Below, one piece after another: positions 1-6,591 of a stretch of 19,274 nucleotides of DNA. The stretch is from JBKQHQ01 sp052148715 (GTDB lineage Bacteria > Pseudomonadota > Alphaproteobacteria > Rhizobiales > Xanthobacteraceae). The stretch covers positions 1-19,274 of the forward strand of contig JBKQHQ010000053.1 of NCBI GenBank assembly GCA_052148715.1, given 5' to 3'. The position numbers were made by a program, and so were the translations under genes. The notes under the pieces are model-generated. The model was not told where the DNA came from. It did not search any database and worked only from the letters and a program-made list of their open reading frames with translations. Position 1 is the first letter of the stretch. The number at the start of each line of letters is the position of its first letter.

Positions 1-6
1 GCCCGG

Positions 7-23
7 CCCCCCCCCCCCCCCCC
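7..23. repeat. 17-nt C homopolymer at the window edge
   Basis: An uninterrupted run of 17 C residues lies a few bases from the window start and is followed by a short ACCCC stretch. Nothing here is codable or recognisable. It may be a real G/C tract or a sequencing or assembly artefact at a contig end. The rest of 1-122 shows no gene that I can support. Confidence 0.6.
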
Positions 24-122
24 ACCCCGGGTGCCGGCGAAAGCCGCGCAATCGGGTCCGTCAGCCGGCGGCTTTTCTGGCGCCGGCCGAGCACGCCCTC
101 ATCCCGCGTGGCTCACGTCAGG

Positions 123-221
123 ATGTCGCCCAAGGCTTTCCGTAGACTGCTCGTCGGCTGGGCCGGAGCGGCCGCCACGCTACTCGTGCTGTCGTTGGCG
201 ATGCGATGGTGGCTCGGCTGA
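123..221 (+). CDS. possible 32-residue single-pass membrane peptide
   Basis: An ATG opens a 32-codon frame ending in TGA seven bases before the glmM stop codon, so the two would be convergent. The peptide begins MSPKAFRRLLVGW, a short basic N-terminus, and continues with a run of about 17 hydrophobic residues (AGAAATLLVLSLAM) before ending RWWLG. That layout fits a tiny inner-membrane protein with its N-terminus inside. There is no convincing ribosome binding site: only AGG directly abuts the ATG. The same frame is open back to near the window start, so this could instead be the tail of a longer gene or chance. No family is recognised. Confidence 0.25.
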   Translation: MSPKAFRRLLVGWAGAAATLLVLSLAMRWWLG

Positions 222-227
222 CGGCCC

Positions 228-1571
228 TCAAGCCGCGGCCTGGCTCAGGGCTTCCACGATGCCGTCGACGACTTCCTCGACGAGCAGCTTGTCATCGCCT
301 TCGCCCATGACCCGGATCACCGGCTCGGTACCCGAAGGCCGGATGATCAGCCGGCCTGCCCGGCCAAGCCGCTGCTCCGCACTGGCGATCACCGAGATGA
401 CGTTGGCGTTCTCCAGCGGCTTGCCGTTGCGATAGCGCACGTTCCGCATCACCTGCGGCAACGGCTCGAAGCGATGACATACTTGCGACAACGGCCGATC
501 CTGCTTGCGCACCACCGCAAGCACCTGCAGCGCCGAGACGAAGCCATCACCGGTGGTCGTGTAATCGGACAGGATGATATGGCCGGAGGGCTCGCCGCCG
601 AGATTGTAGCCGTGCGCACGCATATGCTCGAGCACGTAGCGATCACCCACGGGGGTTCGGACAAGCTCGATCCCGATGCCGGCGAGGTGCCGCTCCAAAC
701 CGAGGTTGGACATCACTGTGCCGACGAGGCCGGGTCTGGCGAGGCGGCCGTCCTCCTTCCAGCTCTCGACGATCACCGCCATCAACTGATCGCCGTCGAT
801 CAGGCGGCCGCGTTCATCGACCATGACCACGCGATCGGCATCGCCGTCGAGCGCGATGCCGACGTCGGCGCGCAGCTCGCGCACCTTGCGGCAAAGCGCT
901 TCCGGCGCCGTCGATCCACAATCCTTATTGATATTGAACCCGTCCGGCTCGACCCCCAGCGAAATGACATCGGCGCCGAGCTCCCATAGCGCTTCCGGCG
1001 CGACCGCGTACGCGGCTCCATTGGCGCAATCGACGACGACGCGCAGCCCGTCGAGGCTGAGCGTGCGCGGCAGCGTGCGCTTGGCGAACTCGATATAGCG
1101 GTCGTGCACGCCGTCGATCCGTTTGGCGCGCCCCAGATCGGCGCTCTTCGCCAACCGCTTGGTGAGGTTCTGGTCCACGAGCTCTTCGATCTCGACCTCC
1201 ACCTCGTCTGAGAGCTTGTAGCCGTCCGGGCCAAAGAGCTTGATCCCGTTATCGTCGTAGGGATTGTGCGATGCCGAGATCATCACCCCGAGATCGGCGC
1301 GCATGGAACGGGTGAGCATGGCAACCGCCGGCGTCGGCATCGGACCGAGCAGCAGCACATCCATGCCGACCGAGGTGAAGCCCGCGACCATGGCGGTCTC
1401 GATCATGTAGCCGGACAAACGGGTGTCCTTACCGATGACGACCCGGTGGCGGTGGTCGCCACGGCGGAACAGGAGGCCGGCCGCCTGTCCGACCTTGAGC
1501 GCCAATTCGGGGGTTATGACGCCGTTTGCACGGCCGCGAATACCGTCTGTGCCAAAATATTTGCGCACCAT
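228..1571 (-). CDS. glmM: phosphoglucosamine mutase GlmM
   Basis: GlmM interconverts glucosamine-6-phosphate and glucosamine-1-phosphate in the cytoplasm, the step before UDP-GlcNAc synthesis for peptidoglycan and lipopolysaccharide. The 447-residue product has the family's normal length and all four signature loops of the alpha-D-phosphohexomutase fold. These are the N-terminal KYFGTDGIRG, the phosphoserine loop SASHNP with S101 as the predicted phosphorylated catalytic serine, the Mg-binding loop DGDADR, the sugar-binding loop GGEPSGH, and the C-terminal phosphate-binding loop RPSGTEP. A GTG five codons upstream is in frame, but the ATG at 1571 is preferred because it starts the conserved MVRKYFGTDGIRG and follows a GGGGG ribosome-binding stretch. 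The gene is transcribed away from the upstream CHAT gene, with a terminator between them, so it probably has its own promoter. Confidence 0.97.
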   Translation of the reverse strand: MVRKYFGTDGIRGRANGVITPELALKVGQAAGLLFRRGDHRHRVVIGKDTRLSGYMIETAMVAGFTSVGMDVLLLGPMPTPAVAMLTRSMRADLGVMISASHNPYDDNGIKLFGPDGYKLSDEVEVEIEELVDQNLTKRLAKSADLGRAKRIDGVHDRYIEFAKRTLPRTLSLDGLRVVVDCANGAAYAVAPEALWELGADVISLGVEPDGFNINKDCGSTAPEALCRKVRELRADVGIALDGDADRVVMVDERGRLIDGDQLMAVIVESWKEDGRLARPGLVGTVMSNLGLERHLAGIGIELVRTPVGDRYVLEHMRAHGYNLGGEPSGHIILSDYTTTGDGFVSALQVLAVVRKQDRPLSQVCHRFEPLPQVMRNVRYRNGKPLENANVISVIASAEQRLGRAGRLIIRPSGTEPVIRVMGEGDDKLLVEEVVDGIVEALSQAAA

Positions 1572-1619
1572 GAGACCCCCTAACACTGTTCCTGCAACCA
1601 GACGGCCATTACTACGGCA

Positions 1620-1625
1620 ATTTTA
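1620..1625 (-). promoter_or_regulatory. possible -10 element of glmM
   Basis: On the minus strand the hexamer TAAAAT, one mismatch from TATAAT, lies 48 bases before the glmM ATG in an AT-rich patch just after the CHAT terminator. A clear -35 box is not visible at the usual distance; only a T-rich stretch is present. This is a position-based guess. Confidence 0.25.
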
Positions 1626-1640
1626 CCACAGTATGTTGGG

Positions 1641-1667
1641 AAAAAAATTGCCCCGGTTAATACCGGG
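1641..1667 (-). terminator. rho-independent terminator after the CHAT gene
   Basis: Read on the minus strand, a perfect 6-bp stem CCCGGT/ACCGGG closes a 4-base ATTA loop. It is followed by GCAA and then seven consecutive T residues. It lies about 120 bases downstream of the CHAT stop codon and about 70 bases before the glmM start. That is the expected layout for intrinsic termination of the CHAT transcript. The four bases between stem and T tract make it slightly suboptimal. Confidence 0.7.
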
Positions 1668-1785
1668 AGCAAGTAGCGATTCGGCAAATAAGGCAGATAC
1701 TTACGACCGCGACGGCCAGCACCACCGCGCAAGCGCATATCTTGCTTTGGACCTCTGCCGGCGATTCCCGTTCCTCAAGCGTGAC

Positions 1786-4700
1786 CTATTGGACCGCCCC
1801 CTCCCCGACCAGCTCGAACGGCGCCCAATAGGCCGGGTAGGCGTTGCGAGGGTTGGACGCGTCATCGAGATACCCGAGCATCGCCCGGCGCAACCCTTCC
1901 GCACGACCGATGGTCGGATCAGCCTTGAGGTTCGCGAAGGTCGAGGTGGTCAGCCGCGTCGCGGCGTTCGAGTCGACGGACCAGTGCGACACCAACAATG
2001 CCCTCGCGCCGGCATAGAAGAAGGCGCGGGCAAGACCGGAGAGCGCCTCCGCCCCCGGCTTGTCGCCGGCAATCGTGTTGCATGCCGAGAGCACCGCCCA
2101 GTCCGCGTTGAGCTTGAGCTGCGCCACCTCGCTCGCGGTGAGGAGGCCGTCGTCGAACTCGCTCGGCTGCCGAGGGATCGTGAGCGCGAGCGAGGGCTCC
2201 GCCAGGCCCTTCACGTCTCCCGCCACCAGACCGTGGGTCGCGAAGTAGACGATGCGGTAATCGGCGAGCGGCGCGCGCTTGACGGTGGTCACGCTCGCGT
2301 CGGCGCGCAGATGGATGTCGCTCGCCGCGACGCCGAGATTCTTGGCGATCGCCTTGAGCTCGTCCGCCGTATCCGCCAGCCGCGGCAGGCTCGACAGCTT
2401 GGCACGGTCGCCCTCAACTCCCTGCCAGAACTCGCTGTAGCCGCGGGTCTGCACCACGGTTCTGCTTGCACTGCGTTGTCCTGCCGGCGTCTTCAGCTCG
2501 TCCGCGTCGAAGACCGGGTCACCGAATCCGATCATGGGCTTCGCGGCTCGATCCTGGCGCGCGAATACGCGCAACGCCCTCAGGCTCGCCACCGATGGCA
2601 GCACCGTGATGGCCTGACGCTTCAGAAGCCAGGCCGCGTCGCGATATAGGGCAAGGTCTTTCAGGTCTTTGGATGCGGGCACCGCGAGCGCCGGCTTCTC
2701 CGTCACCAGCAGATGGAACGGCAGCGCCGTGAGCGCGCCCGAGGGCACGACGAGCAGATGATGCTTGTTCCTGATCAGCGCCTCGACCGGGCCCATGAGC
2801 GTCACGTAAAGGTCGTGCGCGACCGATAGGTCGAATAGCTCCTGCCTGCACTCGGTTCGCGCCAGCCCTCGACCATCGGCAATGCCCTGCGCGCACTCCG
2901 TAGCCAAAGCCTGATCGCATTCCGTTGGTGGCAGTCCGCGCTTGTCGGCTTCGGCCGGCGCGCACTCCACTCTCGCCAACCCCCGCCCCAGCGCCTCGAC
3001 ATCGAGTCCCTGGCGAAAGGCGGCGACTTTCTGCGACAGCGCCTGCGCGCCGAGCGGGATCGTCTTCCACGTGAAATCGTCGCGCGTCAGCGCAAAGACA
3101 TAGCTCTCCTTGTCTCCCGCCAGGAAGAAGACAAGCGCCTCGTCGGCATTCAGGAGTTTTTGCGCTTCCTCGGCTTGCAACGGCTTGGGATTGGCGAGCG
3201 CCGCGTAGTCCGGAAACTCTTTCTCGAGCCGCGCCGCGTTCGCGGCGAGTTTTCCTTCGATCTCGGTGACTTGCCTGCGGATGTCGTCGATCGCGCTCTG
3301 GCTTCGTTGGCCTTCCGGCTTCGACACGGCCTCGGTGAGCGCCGCGTCGCGTTGCCGCCACAGGGCGGCGAGGTCCTGGCTTTCACGCACGAGCGTTGCG
3401 AGCGCGCCGCCGCCTGACGCGAACCGCGCCGCCATCTGCTGCACCGCCGCACCAGCCGAGGACTGGACGGCCCACTGGGCGACTTCGATCGCCTCCCGGC
3501 CGGCGGCGGGCTCGGGCTCGATGTTCTGCCGAACCGCGACGGCGAGGTTGGCGACGTCAAGCACGAAATAATCAGAACGCTGCTCGACCAAGCCGCCCGA
3601 TCGTTCTCTTTGTCCCGCGCGCCCGCCGTCCGTCGACGCATGCGCAATGACAGTAGCCGTCGCCTTGCGGGAATAGCTGAGAGCCTGGCGGCTATCGGCC
3701 GTAAGGCCAAAGAGAACGGCGAGGTCCCGCAGGGTTTCAGCCACGTCGGGATGATCGGCGCCGAGGGCTTGCACCCTGATCGCGAGCGCGCGCCGGTAGA
3801 GCCCCTCCGCCTCCGCGTATTTGCCTTCAGCCGTATACACGCCGGCCAGGTTGTTGAGGGTTTCGGCCACGGCGGGATGGCTCGTGCCGAGGGCTTGCTC
3901 CCTGATCGTCAGCGCGCGCTTGTAAAACTCCTCCGCCTCGGCGTTCTTGCGCTCTCTCTGATACACGACAGCCAAGTTGTTGACGGTACTGGCCACATCG
4001 GGATGGTTGGCGCCAAGCGCCTTCTCCCGGATCGCCAGCGCGTGCTTGTAGAGTTCCTTCGCCTCGGTGTACTTGCCCTGGCTCTTATACACGATGGCCA
4101 GGTTGTTGAGGGTTTGCGCCACGTCGGGATGGTTGACGCCGAGGGCCTGTTCCCTGATCGCCAGCGTTCGCCTGTAGAGTCCCTCCGCCTCGGGGTACTT
4201 GCCCTGGTCCTCGTACAGGACGGCCAGGTTCTCGAGCGGGCCAACCACGTCGGGATGATTGGCCCCGAGCGCCTGCTCGAAGATCGCCAACGCGCGCTTG
4301 TAGAGCCCTTCCGCCTCGGCGTACTTGCCTTGGCGGTAGTAGACGTTCGCCAGGTTTGAGAGGACAGGAGCCACGTCCAGATGGCTGGCGCCGAGGGTCT
4401 TTTTCCTGATCGCCAGCGCGCGCTGGTAGAGCCCCTCCGCCTCCACGTATCTGGCCTGCTTCTCATAGACTGAGGCCAGATTGGTGAGGGGCGCCACATC
4501 GGGACGGTTGGCGCCGAGGACCTTTTCGCTGATTGCCAGAGCGCGTTTGTATAACCCTTCCGCCTCGGCATATTTGCCTTGGCGTACATAATCGGCGGCC
4601 AAGTTGTTGAGGGCCTGCGACACATCGGGATGGTTGGTGCCGAGGGCTTGTTCCCTGATGGCGAGCGCGCGCTTGTGGAGCCCTTCTGCCTCTGCGTACT

Positions 4701-5223
4701 TGCCCTGGCGATTATATACGTTGGCCAGATTGATTAGGGTCACGGCCACGTCGAGATGGTTGGGCCCGAGGACCTGCTCCCTGATCGCGAGCGCGCGCTT
4801 GTGGAGCCCCTCCGCCTCCACGTACTTGCCTTGGTTCTCATAGACGATAGCCAGGAAGTTGAGCGCTTGCGCTACGTCGGGATGGTTGGCCCCGAGGGCT
4901 TGCTCTCTGATCGCCAGCGCGCGCCGGTAGAGCCCTTCAGCGTCGGCGTACTTGCCCTGAGCCACGTATACGAGGGCCATATTGGTGAGGGCCGCCGCAT
5001 AGTTCGGATGATTGATGCCGAACTGCGCTTTGATCGCTTGTTCGAACTTTTGTGCCTCGATCTGCGCAGCAGCGTAGTCGCCGCGCGCGAAGCTTTCCTG
5101 GAGCGCCTTGAGGATCGTGTTGACGTCGGCTCGCTGCGCCAAGGCCGGCGGCGACATGGCGCACACTGCGAGCGCCAGCGAGAAAATAATCCCTAAGAGT
5201 CGTCGTAAGCGTCGTGTCGTCAC
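1786..5223 (-). CDS. exported TPR-repeat CHAT-domain (caspase-like) protein
   Basis: The 1145-residue product starts with a signal peptide: basic MTTRRLRRLL, a hydrophobic core, and likely cleavage after ALA near residue 29. Residues 71-489 are ten tandem kinesin-light-chain-type tetratricopeptide repeats of about 42 residues (NHPDVA..LNNLA..Y..QGKYAEAEGLYKRALAIREQALG), flanked by degenerate units. A helical linker follows, then a C-terminal CHAT domain from about residue 700 to the end. The caspase-type dyad is present as H997 in FATHG and C1048 in LSACNT. CHAT proteases share the caspase/separase fold, and TPRs usually recruit partners. The start is a GTG preceded by AAGGGG seven bases upstream. 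Export to the periplasm or beyond separates it from the cytoplasmic CRISPR- or gasdermin-linked CHAT proteases. Substrate and role are unknown. An unusual four-cysteine module interrupts the CHAT region (residues 747-792). The gene appears monocistronic. Confidence 0.93.
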   Translation of the reverse strand: MTTRRLRRLLGIIFSLALAVCAMSPPALAQRADVNTILKALQESFARGDYAAAQIEAQKFEQAIKAQFGINHPNYAAALTNMALVYVAQGKYADAEGLYRRALAIREQALGANHPDVAQALNFLAIVYENQGKYVEAEGLHKRALAIREQVLGPNHLDVAVTLINLANVYNRQGKYAEAEGLHKRALAIREQALGTNHPDVSQALNNLAADYVRQGKYAEAEGLYKRALAISEKVLGANRPDVAPLTNLASVYEKQARYVEAEGLYQRALAIRKKTLGASHLDVAPVLSNLANVYYRQGKYAEAEGLYKRALAIFEQALGANHPDVVGPLENLAVLYEDQGKYPEAEGLYRRTLAIREQALGVNHPDVAQTLNNLAIVYKSQGKYTEAKELYKHALAIREKALGANHPDVASTVNNLAVVYQRERKNAEAEEFYKRALTIREQALGTSHPAVAETLNNLAGVYTAEGKYAEAEGLYRRALAIRVQALGADHPDVAETLRDLAVLFGLTADSRQALSYSRKATATVIAHASTDGGRAGQRERSGGLVEQRSDYFVLDVANLAVAVRQNIEPEPAAGREAIEVAQWAVQSSAGAAVQQMAARFASGGGALATLVRESQDLAALWRQRDAALTEAVSKPEGQRSQSAIDDIRRQVTEIEGKLAANAARLEKEFPDYAALANPKPLQAEEAQKLLNADEALVFFLAGDKESYVFALTRDDFTWKTIPLGAQALSQKVAAFRQGLDVEALGRGLARVECAPAEADKRGLPPTECDQALATECAQGIADGRGLARTECRQELFDLSVAHDLYVTLMGPVEALIRNKHHLLVVPSGALTALPFHLLVTEKPALAVPASKDLKDLALYRDAAWLLKRQAITVLPSVASLRALRVFARQDRAAKPMIGFGDPVFDADELKTPAGQRSASRTVVQTRGYSEFWQGVEGDRAKLSSLPRLADTADELKAIAKNLGVAASDIHLRADASVTTVKRAPLADYRIVYFATHGLVAGDVKGLAEPSLALTIPRQPSEFDDGLLTASEVAQLKLNADWAVLSACNTIAGDKPGAEALSGLARAFFYAGARALLVSHWSVDSNAATRLTTSTFANLKADPTIGRAEGLRRAMLGYLDDASNPRNAYPAYWAPFELVGEGAVQ
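2848..2985 (-). repeat. four-cysteine RGL..EC module inside the CHAT protein
   Basis: Residues 747-792 of the CHAT protein contain three copies of an RGLxxxEC motif (RGLARVEC, RGLPPTEC, RGLARTEC) plus one LATEC. The cysteines are at 754, 769, 777 and 792, giving a symmetric 15-8-15 spacing. The module sits between the first part of the CHAT region and the conserved segment beginning FDLSVAHDLY. From memory of related CHAT proteins I do not expect cysteines here, so it looks like an internally duplicated insertion. Confidence 0.6.
3757..5013 (-). repeat. ten-unit 126-bp tandem TPR coding array
   Basis: Ten consecutive units encode 42-residue TPRs (residues 71-489), and an eleventh degenerate copy follows. 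Nine units are 126 bp. Unit 5 (about residues 239-279) has lost one codon, with PDVAPLTNLA where its neighbours have PDVAQALNNLA. Units are close in DNA sequence as well as in protein, so unit number could vary by recombination or replication slippage. Confidence 0.85.
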
Positions 5224-5449
5224 GGCAGCACCCCTTGGTTAAACTGTCAGCTTCGCCGTCGGCACGCGACCGACGAATAGCGACGCATGGTCCGCGACGA
5301 CATCAGACCTGATGCCATGCAGAGTCGATGGGCTTCCGTGGCCGCCGAGCAGAAAATCTTGACGCAAGCACCTTGCCACAACGCCGGGCGGGCTGGAACC
5401 GCGCGCAAGCACGTCCTCCCGATCAGCCCCCCAAACGATTTGGAGCCGG
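5224..5449. other. non-coding stretch upstream of the CHAT gene
   Basis: I see no gene here that I can support. Open frames exist on both strands, but none resembles a known protein or has a good ribosome binding site. The right-hand end grades into a decayed DJ-1-like frame. The first bases should hold the CHAT promoter (minus strand), but no convincing -35/-10 pair was found. Confidence 0.5.
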
Positions 5450-5640
5450 GCGCTGAAGGGAGACGCCGTGGGGCAGGCGCTGCAACTCGAAATCCAGTAT
5501 GCGTCGGCGCCGCCGTTCGACGCGGGTACGCCCGAGCACGCCCCGCCTGCCGTTTTGGCGGTCGTGCAGGCGCGATCCGAGCAGGCCTTGGCCGAACGGC
5601 GCGTCCAGGTTGAAAAAGCGGCGGCGCAGCTCGGGGGCAA
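5450..5640 (+). pseudogene. C-terminal remnant of a DJ-1/PfpI-family protein
   Basis: The frame reads RALKGDAVGQALQLEIQYAS then APPFDAGTPEHAPPAVLAVV. This matches the C-terminal part of DJ-1/PfpI-family proteins related to cyclohexyl-isocyanide hydratase, which typically end ..IQL.IEYDP.PPFDAG.P..A... The N-terminal two thirds, including the nucleophile-elbow cysteine of this fold, are absent: the frame is stopped at 5360-5362 and nothing upstream resembles the family. Downstream the frame runs on to 5749 with unrelated residues instead of ending where the family normally does. It is therefore read as a decayed, truncated gene. It could still be transcribed as a leader of imuA, but no start signal supports translation. 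Confidence 0.6.
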
Positions 5641-5743
5641 AGTGACCGGCCCCAATGCCCCTACCGCCGGCCTTGATCGAGACGGTGCGAAAGTAACGGC
5701 AAGCTCCGCTTTCCTGCTTGACGGCTGCGGGTGCTTGAGGAAT

Positions 5744-5771
5744 TGTTAAGAACAAAACATGAACATATGCG
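5744..5771 (+). promoter_or_regulatory. possible -35/-10 pair for imuA-imuB-dnaE2
   Basis: TTGTTA (5743-5748) and TATGCG (5766-5771) are 17 bases apart and end 28 bases before the imuA ATG. Neither hexamer is perfect. The SOS box lies entirely within the spacer, so LexA bound there would block polymerase. Support is positional only. Confidence 0.35.
5750..5764 (+). promoter_or_regulatory. LexA (SOS) box, GAAC-N7-GAAC
   Basis: GAAC at 5750-5753 and GAAC at 5761-5764 are separated by exactly seven bases (AAAACAT). This is a perfect match to the direct-repeat LexA operator known in alphaproteobacteria (GTTC-N7-GTTC on the other strand). It lies 36 bases before the imuA start, as expected for a DNA-damage-induced imuA-imuB-dnaE2 operon. 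Confidence 0.88.
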
Positions 5772-5799
5772 TTACCTTCTTACCCAAAAGCAGGAAACC

Positions 5800-6591
5800 A
5801 TGCTCGTATCGCCGCCCTTGCTCGTCTCCGACGCGCCCTCGGAAGGGAAGAATTTGCACCCCTTGCGTCAGGCGATTCGTGCCTGTGAGGCCTCCGGCGC
5901 ACGGGGTGAGGCGGACGTCATCCCGCTGGGCGTGCCGGCTATCGATGACGTCCTCGGCGGCGGGCTTATCTGCGGGGCGCTGCACGAAATCGCCGCTCCG
6001 CGTGAGCCGGACATAGCGGCGGCCTCCGGTTTCGTTCTCGCGTTCGCGGCGCATGCTTCCCGCAAGGCTGCGCTATGGATCGCCGAGGACATGGCGCTCA
6101 TCGAAAGCGGAGCGCCGCATGGGCCGGGACTCGACGCGCTCGGCCTTGCCCCCGAACGGCTGGTGATGGTTGCCGCCGCGAAAAGCCGCGAGGTGCTGTG
6201 GGCGATGGAGGAGGCGCTGCGCTGCCGCGCCGTCAGCGTGGTGATCGGAGAGCTGCGCGGCGATCACGCCGTCGATCTGGTGGCGACGCGGCGGCTTTCG
6301 CTGGCGGCGACGAGCAGCGGCGCCCTCGCCTTCTTGCTGCGCAGCACGCCGCCGTCGCAAGCTTCCGCCGCCGCAACGCGCTGGATCGTCGGCCCGGCCC
6401 CCTCGATGGCGCCGCACGGTCCCGGTCCCCCGTGCTTTGCCGTCGAGCTCAAGCGCAACCGCCGCGGACCCCTCGGAGCCTGGATGTTGGAGTATCGTCG
6501 TGAGCAGCATTTCCGTCTCGCGTCAGCGCATCCTGAGCCTTTGGCTCAACCGGCTCTCGACCGACCGCATCGTGCGGCAAGGGTTGCATGA
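5800..6591 (+). CDS. imuA: ImuA, SOS mutagenesis accessory protein
   Basis: ImuA is a RecA-fold protein that works with ImuB and DnaE2 in damage-induced mutagenesis. The 263-residue product shows the family's features: the N-terminal VIPLGVPAIDDVLGGG segment followed by GALHEI, the degenerate nucleotide-binding region; a central GLAPERLVMV; and the C-terminal WIVGPAPS and FAVELKRNRRGP blocks. No canonical Walker A GxxGxGKT is present, which is usual for the family. The ATG at 5800 was chosen because AGGAAACC precedes it and upstream in-frame starts would overlap the SOS box. It is the first gene of the operon, and its 3' end overlaps imuB by 92 bases. LexA control is predicted from the operator just upstream. 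Confidence 0.92.
   Translation: MLVSPPLLVSDAPSEGKNLHPLRQAIRACEASGARGEADVIPLGVPAIDDVLGGGLICGALHEIAAPREPDIAAASGFVLAFAAHASRKAALWIAEDMALIESGAPHGPGLDALGLAPERLVMVAAAKSREVLWAMEEALRCRAVSVVIGELRGDHAVDLVATRRLSLAATSSGALAFLLRSTPPSQASAAATRWIVGPAPSMAPHGPGPPCFAVELKRNRRGPLGAWMLEYRREQHFRLASAHPEPLAQPALDRPHRAARVA

Noticed and set aside
1..30. Poly-C tract as a functional quadruplex or phase-variation tract
   Set aside because: It lies at the window edge with no adjacent start codon, so an artefact is at least as likely.
31..435. 134-codon plus-strand frame at the window start
   Set aside because: It overlaps the 3' end of glmM antisense, and its composition is typical of a GC-rich shadow frame.
1423..2649. 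408-codon plus-strand frame spanning the glmM start and the CHAT 3' end
   Set aside because: It runs across a terminator and two minus-strand genes, and the product is arginine-rich with no recognisable fold.
3757..5013. CRISPR-like regular repeats
   Set aside because: The 126-bp periodicity is a coding TPR array with no spacer structure and no cas genes nearby.
5287..5613. 108-codon plus-strand frame upstream of imuA
   Set aside because: It has no ribosome binding site or recognisable family, and overlaps the DJ-1 remnant, which in another frame has clear homology.
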